DNA from: Elusimicrobiota bacterium
Lineage (GTDB): Bacteria; CG03; SLGR01; PWQF01
Assembly: GCA_003558145.1 (NCBI GenBank)
Contig: PWMP01000197.1
Span: 1-11,118 of the forward strand
Length of the DNA stretch: 11,118 nucleotides
Direction: 5' to 3'
Under the pieces are notes generated by a model. The model was not told the DNA's origin. It saw only the letters and a list, made by a program, of their open reading frames with translations, and made no database searches. Shown here piece by piece: positions 6,909-11,118 of this stretch. Position numbers and translations under genes: made by a program. Positions within the stretch are counted from its first letter, which is position 1, and every line of letters starts with the position of its first letter.

Positions 6909-8930
6909 TTATTTATTACCCTCATTCTTATGGGCGCATATGGCTATATCAAGCATAAGATTCAGGGCATCGCTTTCTTTAACCTCAGAACGGCTTAAAA
7001 TCTCAAACGGAACTCCCGTTTTTTCCATAGATTTGCCCAGCCGGTTTCTAAAGGTATCTGTTTTTATACCGGATTCTTCTCCGGGCTCCATACACAAAGC
7101 TATATCAGCGTTATTTGTATCAGCCATATGAGCTATTTTATCAAAATTAATATCTGAGCCGGGATCATAATAATGTACAAATAACGGCTTAATATAAAAA
7201 TTAAACTTCTTATGCATTGCAAGCTTATTTAGTTTGTCCACCAATTTATTGGCATCTTTCTGACCCTCTGAAGGTATGAAATATCCAGCTTTTATCTTTC
7301 TTATTTCTTTTTTTTCTTCTCCTATAATACTATTTTCAATATCTATTTTTTCGGTATCTTTTTTAGGATACTGTTCTTGCTCTTTTGCAGCCTTCTTTTG
7401 CTCTTTATTTTCCGCTTCTTTAACTTCAGGTAAAACAGCTTCTTTCGTTTTGTCTTCTACAGGGGACGGCTTCTCTTCTTCAGGAGGCGGCGGCGGAGTC
7501 ATATCCTCAGATGCATATTCCCGGCATGCCTGGCAATAATACCTGTCATACTGACTTATATATCTTAGGGGAGCGGAGCATTTGCCGCAAGTCCTTCCCG
7601 ATTCCTCCGGAGCCGGAGGGACCTGTAAAGGCTGAACGGCTGCCGGCATTTGTACGGGATCCTGATACTGGCCGCAGCTGCTGCAGTACCACCTCCTGTA
7701 CTGAGGAACAAAAACAAGTACTCCTCTGCAATAACTGCATACGTTCGCATGATGCCTTAAGGGAGATTGGGGCGGAGGCGGCGGGTACTGAAACTGCTGA
7801 GCCTGAGGTACGTGCGGCGGCACGGTCGACTTACCATTACGGCTGTCTGCTGCTGGTTTTTTAGTGTATTTTTCTTCCGCAGGTTCTTCTTTGGAGGGTT
7901 TTCTTTCCTGTGGAAGTATATTTTTTATTATATCCCTGACAAGCTCAAGGTTTATGTTATCATCAGCAAGCTCTCTGTATGCACTTATGCGGTTAAGAAT
8001 TCCTTCAAGCTCTCTTATATTGGAAGTAAGCCTTTCAGCGACATAATTAATAACGTCATCTTCAAGTGTAAGGCCTTTTTCTTCAGCTTTTTTCTTAAAA
8101 ATTGCTTTTCTTGTCTCAAAATTAGGGCTTTTTATATCGGTAGTTAATCCCCATTCAAATCTTGATCTCAAACGGTCTTCAAGGGTGGCAAGTTCCTTAG
8201 GCGGCTTATCCGAGGTTATTACTATCTGCTTGCCCACATCGTGCATTTCATTGAATATAAGGAAAAACTCTTCCTGTGTGGATTCGGACTGCTGCAGAAA
8301 CTGTATATCATCTATAAGAAGAAGGTCAATTTTTTTATATTTTTCTCTTCTTTTTTTTATTTCTCCTTCTTCGATGGCACTCACTATTTCGTTAATAAAT
8401 TCCTGGGTTGACACATATACAACCACAAGGTCCGGAAAGTTCTCCCTTGCATAATTGCCTATGGATTGCATAAGATGGGTTTTGCCCAAGCCGACCCCGC
8501 CGTATATAAAAAGCGGGTTGTAATTTTTTCCGGGATTTTCAGCAACGGCCTTACATGCGGCGTATGTAAATCTGGTATTTGCTCCCACAATGAATTTTTC
8601 AAAAGTATAGTCTTTCTTAAGCTTACTGAATTTTTCTTCTACAGGAGCAGGCTTCTTTATATTTTTATCTGGTTCCCCGGAAGACATTTTTAAATATTTT
8701 TCGAGATGATCGGTAATTTTCTGTTTTGTTTCATCGTTGATTCCATATAAAAAAAGAGAAAAATTATAATTTCCTTCGGGCGCCGGAAACGGACGGCTGC
8801 TTATTTTGCCCAACTTGGAAGCAAGATTCTCTATGTCCTTTTCGGACCCTGATATATTAAGTCTGTAGCGGTTTTTATCTTTTTGACTGGGAGAATGCTC
8901 CAGAGAATATTTTTTAATAGCCATTATCAA
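6909..8930 (-). CDS. DnaA-type AAA+ ATPase with two zinc ribbons and no DnaA-box-binding domain
   Basis: A 673-residue protein whose centre (about 105-340) is a DnaA-family AAA+ module: YTFEKFIVG (108-116), Walker A GGVGLGKT (144-151), Walker B LLLIDD (203-208), a DnaA-like segment STQEEFF (217-223), sensor 1 ITSD (238-241), RLRSRF with the arginine finger (253-258), and sensor 2 NIRELEG (304-310). ATPase residues look intact. Where DnaA would continue into helix-turn-helix domain IV, this protein has a Pro-rich linker and two similar zinc ribbons (Cys398/401/416/419 and Cys448/451/466/469, both C-x2-C-x14-C-x2-C). A charged Glu/Lys-rich linker (about 480-545) and an alpha/beta C-terminal domain (about 545-670) that I do not recognise follow. 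The N-terminal 90 residues also do not look like DnaA domain I. Start uncertain: TTG at 8930 has AAGG six bases upstream, while the in-frame ATG at 8924 has the same site at twelve. It is tightly linked to the kinase gene (two-base gap). It is unlikely to be the replication initiator; function unknown. Confidence 0.88.
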   Translation of the reverse strand: MIMAIKKYSLEHSPSQKDKNRYRLNISGSEKDIENLASKLGKISSRPFPAPEGNYNFSLFLYGINDETKQKITDHLEKYLKMSSGEPDKNIKKPAPVEEKFSKLKKDYTFEKFIVGANTRFTYAACKAVAENPGKNYNPLFIYGGVGLGKTHLMQSIGNYARENFPDLVVVYVSTQEFINEIVSAIEEGEIKKRREKYKKIDLLLIDDIQFLQQSESTQEEFFLIFNEMHDVGKQIVITSDKPPKELATLEDRLRSRFEWGLTTDIKSPNFETRKAIFKKKAEEKGLTLEDDVINYVAERLTSNIRELEGILNRISAYRELADDNINLELVRDIIKNILPQERKPSKEEPAEEKYTKKPAADSRNGKSTVPPHVPQAQQFQYPPPPPQSPLRHHANVCSYCRGVLVFVPQYRRWYCSSCGQYQDPVQMPAAVQPLQVPPAPEESGRTCGKCSAPLRYISQYDRYYCQACREYASEDMTPPPPPEEEKPSPVEDKTKEAVLPEVKEAENKEQKKAAKEQEQYPKKDTEKIDIENSIIGEEKKEIRKIKAGYFIPSEGQKDANKLVDKLNKLAMHKKFNFYIKPLFVHYYDPGSDINFDKIAHMADTNNADIALCMEPGEESGIKTDTFRNRLGKSMEKTGVPFEILSRSEVKESDALNLMLDIAICAHKNEGNK
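7524..7739 (-). repeat. Two tandem zinc-ribbon units inside the DnaA-like gene
   Basis: The two units share the pattern C-x2-C-x3-L-x-[FY]-[VI]-x-Q-Y-x-R-[WY]-Y-C-x2-C with identical internal spacing, pointing to duplication of one zinc ribbon. Unit one spans 7674-7739 and unit two 7524-7589, joined by a 28-residue Pro-rich linker. All eight Cys are kept, so both probably bind zinc. Ribbons of this Q-Y-x-R-x-Y-C style usually mediate protein contacts or act as structural modules. Confidence 0.8.
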
Positions 8931-8983
8931 TACTGACCTTTTTGTTACTTTTCACATTAATTTCCTTTGAAACGACATATTAA

Positions 8984-9565
8984 TTAATTAATAATCGTTT
9001 TAACGAATTTTCTCAAGACAGGAAATTTTTTATTAAATTCAGAATTAATATTTTTCTCTTTTTCCTTAAGCTGTCCGGCCGGCTTTTTCATTCCGTCATA
9101 ATTAATTTTAAAGTTTAGCATACCGCTTTCATAGGCGGCCCGAGCAAGTTCCAGAGCAATTCCCACATCTGTTATTATGTTTTTGAATCTTTTCAAGTCC
9201 TGTTTTTCTATAATGCTTATAAGCAGGACGGCTGCTTCTGATATATCAAGAGAAACTTTTGCCGATTCTTCAAGGGCATTTTGAAGACTGCTTCCACCTT
9301 CTCTCCAGTATTTCATAACCTTACTGAAAAGGCAGGAGTCTTCCCGGGCAAGGCAAAGAGACCTATCCTTTAGCATGTTCAGTTCTTTCTCTGTATTTAA
9401 AGCTTCTGAATCAGTTTTATTTTTTTTCAAAACAGCAATTCTCAAGGACATAAGCATCAGTGCACACCCGAGAGAATTTATTACTCCTGCGACATTACCG
9501 CCTCCCGGAGTAGAAGCGTCCGAAGAAACATCTTCAATATATTTCAAAAGTTTATCATCTAACAT
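8984..9565 (-). CDS. fchA: Formimidoyl-tetrahydrofolate cyclodeaminase family protein
   Basis: Stand-alone member (193 residues) of the cyclodeaminase family, which converts 5-formimino-THF to 5,10-methenyl-THF plus ammonia in histidine and purine degradation. The folate-binding signature STPGGGNVAG is at 18-27, the conserved Asp in REDSCLF at 74-80, and the NIITDVGIAL...N segment at 129-151 matches the family pattern. Length fits the short stand-alone bacterial form. Overall hydrophobic helices agree with the all-alpha fold. Its ATG overlaps the end of the preceding 94-residue gene by seven bases (ATGTTAG), and AAGGGTGG lies four bases upstream, so the two genes are co-translated. A purine-derived formimino group would link it to the adenine deaminase in this block, but no formiminotransferase is in view, so the substrate is inferred. 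Some members of this family may have other roles. Confidence 0.85.
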   Translation of the reverse strand: MLDDKLLKYIEDVSSDASTPGGGNVAGVINSLGCALMLMSLRIAVLKKNKTDSEALNTEKELNMLKDRSLCLAREDSCLFSKVMKYWREGGSSLQNALEESAKVSLDISEAAVLLISIIEKQDLKRFKNIITDVGIALELARAAYESGMLNFKINYDGMKKPAGQLKEKEKNINSEFNKKFPVLRKFVKTIIN

Positions 9566-9843
9566 TTTTCCACCCTTAATCTTTTTTCATCTATAAGAAG
9601 CTTTGCCATGGGAGTAATAATTGCTTTTGGGGGCAGCTTTATAACTGCTGCTCCAAGACGAACCTCTTTCTCAACAATTTCATATGTAATGAGAGGTGCT
9701 GGATTTTTTACAGATGTTTTAGACGGAAGATAAGGTTTTTCAACAAAAAAGCCCTTCTTGTGCCTCCCGGCTGATTCTACAGCAGATGCGATATTTTTCT
9801 CACATATAACATCAACTAAAATATCCGCAATTAACTTTTCCAT
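9559..9843 (-). CDS. Small probable microcompartment-associated protein with EutT-like segment
   Basis: A 94-residue protein I cannot name with certainty. Its first 17 residues, MEKLIADILVDVICEKN, show the i/i+3/i+4 hydrophobic pattern of short amphipathic helices that target cargo into microcompartments. A linker follows (about 20-50). The C-terminal part (about 66-91) reads IKLPPKAIITPMAK then a helix ending LRVE; this I-x-L-P...TP-x-A-[RK]...LR[IV] pattern recalls the N-terminal segment of EutT, the adenosyltransferase of ethanolamine microcompartment loci, but the catalytic part of EutT is absent. It lies 70 bases after the shell gene and overlaps the cyclodeaminase gene by seven bases. 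No good Shine-Dalgarno precedes the ATG at 9843, and an in-frame stop six bases upstream excludes a longer form. It might be a cargo adaptor or scaffold, but this is inference. Confidence 0.7.
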   Translation of the reverse strand: MEKLIADILVDVICEKNIASAVESAGRHKKGFFVEKPYLPSKTSVKNPAPLITYEIVEKEVRLGAAVIKLPPKAIITPMAKLLIDEKRLRVEKC

Positions 9844-9883
9844 AGTTTAAATGATACCGGAGTCTTCATTACGCGGTAAATCA

Positions 9884-9893
9884 TACCCGGGTA
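9884..9893. repeat. 10-bp palindrome between the shell gene and the 94-residue gene
   Basis: TACCCGGGTA is a perfect palindrome in the 70-base gap 9844-9913. It has no U-tract and is too short for a stable terminator. It could be an RNA processing or regulatory site that separates the highly translated shell gene from its neighbour, or chance. Confidence 0.25.
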
Positions 9894-9913
9894 CTGCCGT
9901 ATACCTTATTATA

Positions 9914-10216
9914 CTATTGTTTGCTTTTATTAAGATGTCCCTGGGGGAGGATTATTTCAAGATCCTCATGCGGCCTGGGAATTATATGCACGCTTACAAG
10001 TTCGCCTACTTTCTGAGCAGCAGCTGAACCGGCTTCAACGGCTGCGCGTACAGCGCCTACTTCCCCTCTGACCATAGTGGTTACATAGCCATGGCCTATT
10101 TTTTCGTATCCCGCAAGGTCAACTTTAGCCGCCTTAACCATTGCATCCGAAGCCTCTATCATTCCCACAAGACCTATGGTCTCAATCAATCCCAACGCTA
10201 GTTTTGAATCTGACAT
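9914..10216 (-). CDS. Bacterial microcompartment hexameric shell protein (BMC-H)
   Basis: A 100-residue single BMC domain of the PduA/EutM/CcmK type; six copies form a flat hexagonal tile of the microcompartment shell with a central pore. The fold signature is complete: ALGLIETIGLVGMIEASDAM (7-26), GYEKIGHG (36-43), VTTMVRGEVGAVRAAVEAG (45-63), and VHIIPRPHEDLE (76-87). Lys39 is the usual edge lysine for tile-tile contact (KIG motif). The pore loop is Gly-His-Gly (41-43), where PduA has Gly-Ser-Gly, so a ring of six His42 would line the pore. It starts 42 bases after deoC and has the strongest ribosome site in the window, consistent with a structural protein needed in many copies. A closed shell also needs a BMC-P pentamer and usually BMC-T trimers; neither is in the window, so they are presumably upstream. 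Confidence 0.98.
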   Translation of the reverse strand: MSDSKLALGLIETIGLVGMIEASDAMVKAAKVDLAGYEKIGHGYVTTMVRGEVGAVRAAVEAGSAAAQKVGELVSVHIIPRPHEDLEIILPQGHLNKSKQ

Positions 10217-10220
10217 ATTT

Positions 10221-10227
10221 ACCTCCT
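10221..10227 (-). promoter_or_regulatory. Strong ribosome binding site of the shell gene
   Basis: AGGAGGT on the minus strand is five bases from the shell-protein ATG at 10216, almost a full anti-16S match. A second AAGGAG lies just upstream (10231-10236). The other genes in the window have weaker or less well-spaced sites, which suggests deliberately high shell-protein translation. Confidence 0.85.
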
Positions 10228-10258
10228 GTTCTCCTTAAGACTCTTACGTAAATCCTGC

Positions 10259-11118
10259 TTAATAACCTTCATCCGCTCCGCCCTTTCCGCCGGCAATGGA
10301 AACAGAGGCTGACGCACCTATTCTTGTAGCGCCGGCCTGTACCATTTCCCGGGCATCCGCAGCCGACCGTACACCGCCGGAAGCTTTAACTCCCATTGAA
10401 GGCCCTACAGTCTCTCTCATCAGCATAACATCCTCTATTTTGGCGCCGCCGGGACCGAAGCCTGTGGATGTCTTAACAAAATCAGCACCGGCGCTTTTTG
10501 CCAGCTGACATGCTTTTTTAATCTGTTCCTTATCCAGAAGCGCTGTTTCAAGAATAACTTTCAACACCCTGCCCGGTGTGGCTTCACGGACAGCTTTTAT
10601 ATCATCTTCCACAAGACGCCAGTTGCCGGACTTAAGAGCTCCTACATTCAGAACCATATCTATTTCATCCGCACCGTTAGCTATAGCATCCCTTGATTCA
10701 ATTGCCTTTACCGTTGGAGTTGTAGCTCCCAGAGGAAAGCCCACAACGGTTGTGATACCGACCCCGCTGCCTTTTAAGAACTGTTTTGCTAACTTAACAT
10801 TAGACGGATTTACGCATACTGTTGCAAATTTATACTGCCTGGCTTCATCACACAGTTTTTTGACTTCCCCGGTAGTTGCATCAGCATTAAGAAGAGTGTG
10901 ATCTATGAGGTGTGCAAGATCACCGGAAACTTTTCCGCCCGCCTTTTTTGCCGATATTCTGTCGGCGCCTGAGTTAACTACATCTCTTACATCATCCTCC
11001 CTGTAAACGACACAGAGTCCGCATTCTATACATTCCTGAATATCTCCCCCGCACGGGGCGGACGAAGGCATAGATACTATAAGACCCGCCGGATTAGCTG
11101 CAGATGGGCTGAATCTGA
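10259..11118 (-). CDS. deoC: Deoxyribose-5-phosphate aldolase, microcompartment type, N-terminus off window
   Basis: Class I aldolase cleaving 2-deoxyribose-5-P to glyceraldehyde-3-P and acetaldehyde. Numbered from the Met at 11071: the aldolase core begins near 51 (LAHLIDHTLL), with EIDMV (136-140; Asp138), Schiff-base Lys200 in FVKTSTGFG, second active-site Lys229 in VKASGGVRS, and a C-terminal Tyr270, a position known to aid catalysis in the E. coli enzyme. Before the core there are about 50 extra residues with Cys7, 14, 17 and 20 (C-x6-C-x2-C-x2-C), then DDVRDVVNSGADRIS. The frame stays open from 11071 to the window edge, reading ANPAGLIVS just before that Met, and the Met has no properly spaced ribosome site. 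The true start is therefore probably outside the window. The extension is not part of ordinary DeoC and resembles, from memory, that of aldolases encoded in sugar-phosphate microcompartment loci. The BMC-H gene follows 42 bases later. Confidence 0.95.
   Translation of the reverse strand, partial: RFSPSAANPAGLIVSMPSSAPCGGDIQECIECGLCVVYREDDVRDVVNSGADRISAKKAGGKVSGDLAHLIDHTLLNADATTGEVKKLCDEARQYKFATVCVNPSNVKLAKQFLKGSGVGITTVVGFPLGATTPTVKAIESRDAIANGADEIDMVLNVGALKSGNWRLVEDDIKAVREATPGRVLKVILETALLDKEQIKKACQLAKSAGADFVKTSTGFGPGGAKIEDVMLMRETVGPSMGVKASGGVRSAADAREMVQAGATRIGASASVSIAGGKGGADEGY

Noticed and set aside
7546..7750. Overlapping minus-strand frames in the zinc-ribbon region that might suggest a frameshift
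   Set aside because: The main frame reads through with both zinc ribbons intact, so there is no disruption.
7767..8147. Plus-strand open frame of 126 codons with Phe/Tyr-rich stretches that look membrane-like
   Set aside because: Apparent hydrophobicity comes from complementing Lys/Glu-rich codons of the DnaA-like gene on the minus strand.
6909..8930. Calling this gene the replication initiator dnaA
   Set aside because: The helix-turn-helix DnaA-box-binding domain is absent, and N- and C-terminal parts are unlike DnaA; no DnaA-box cluster or origin was evident nearby.
8889..8951. Short leader-peptide frame (GTG start, about 13 codons) overlapping the start of the DnaA-like gene
   Set aside because: Although an AAAGGA precedes it, it is very short, has no attenuator structure and no recognisable composition bias.

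Overview
The window is one co-directional block: all ten genes lie on the minus strand, so transcription runs from position 11118 down to 1. No tRNA, rRNA, CRISPR or insertion sequence was recognised. No stretch over 125 bases lacks a gene. Base composition is moderately AT-rich and even throughout, with no sign of a recent insertion. The gene content suggests an uncultured anaerobic bacterium, possibly from a candidate phylum related to those that carry sugar-phosphate-type bacterial microcompartments (BMCs). The sequence alone cannot fix the phylum.

In transcription order, the right-hand third (11118-8984) is the end of a BMC locus. It holds a deoxyribose-phosphate aldolase (deoC) with an unusual Cys-rich N-terminal extension that runs off the window, a BMC-H hexameric shell protein, a 94-residue protein that looks like a small BMC cargo or EutT-related fragment, and a small formimidoyl-THF cyclodeaminase-family protein. 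The middle (8930-4577) is a possible signalling module: an atypical DnaA-type AAA+ protein that has lost its DNA-binding domain and gained two zinc ribbons, a two-TM, likely double-GAF histidine kinase, and a stand-alone CheY-like receiver. The left third (4428-1) returns to nucleoside and sugar-phosphate metabolism, with a one-piece transketolase, an adenine deaminase and a phosphopentomutase (deoB, cut by the window edge). A good sigma70-type promoter and a perfect 12-bp palindrome lie just upstream of the transketolase.

The metabolic genes form a coherent route for salvaged (deoxy)nucleosides. A nucleoside phosphorylase, not in the window, would give deoxyribose-1-P plus a base. DeoB moves the phosphate to C5, and DeoC splits deoxyribose-5-P into glyceraldehyde-3-P and acetaldehyde. 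Acetaldehyde is the kind of volatile, reactive intermediate that BMCs confine. Transketolase handles the pentose and triose phosphates. Adenine deaminase converts adenine to hypoxanthine, and the cyclodeaminase homologue would fit one-carbon recovery during purine breakdown. This matches what is known of the sugar-phosphate-utilising (SPU) class of BMC loci. The unexplained part is the DnaA-like/kinase/receiver trio placed inside this block.
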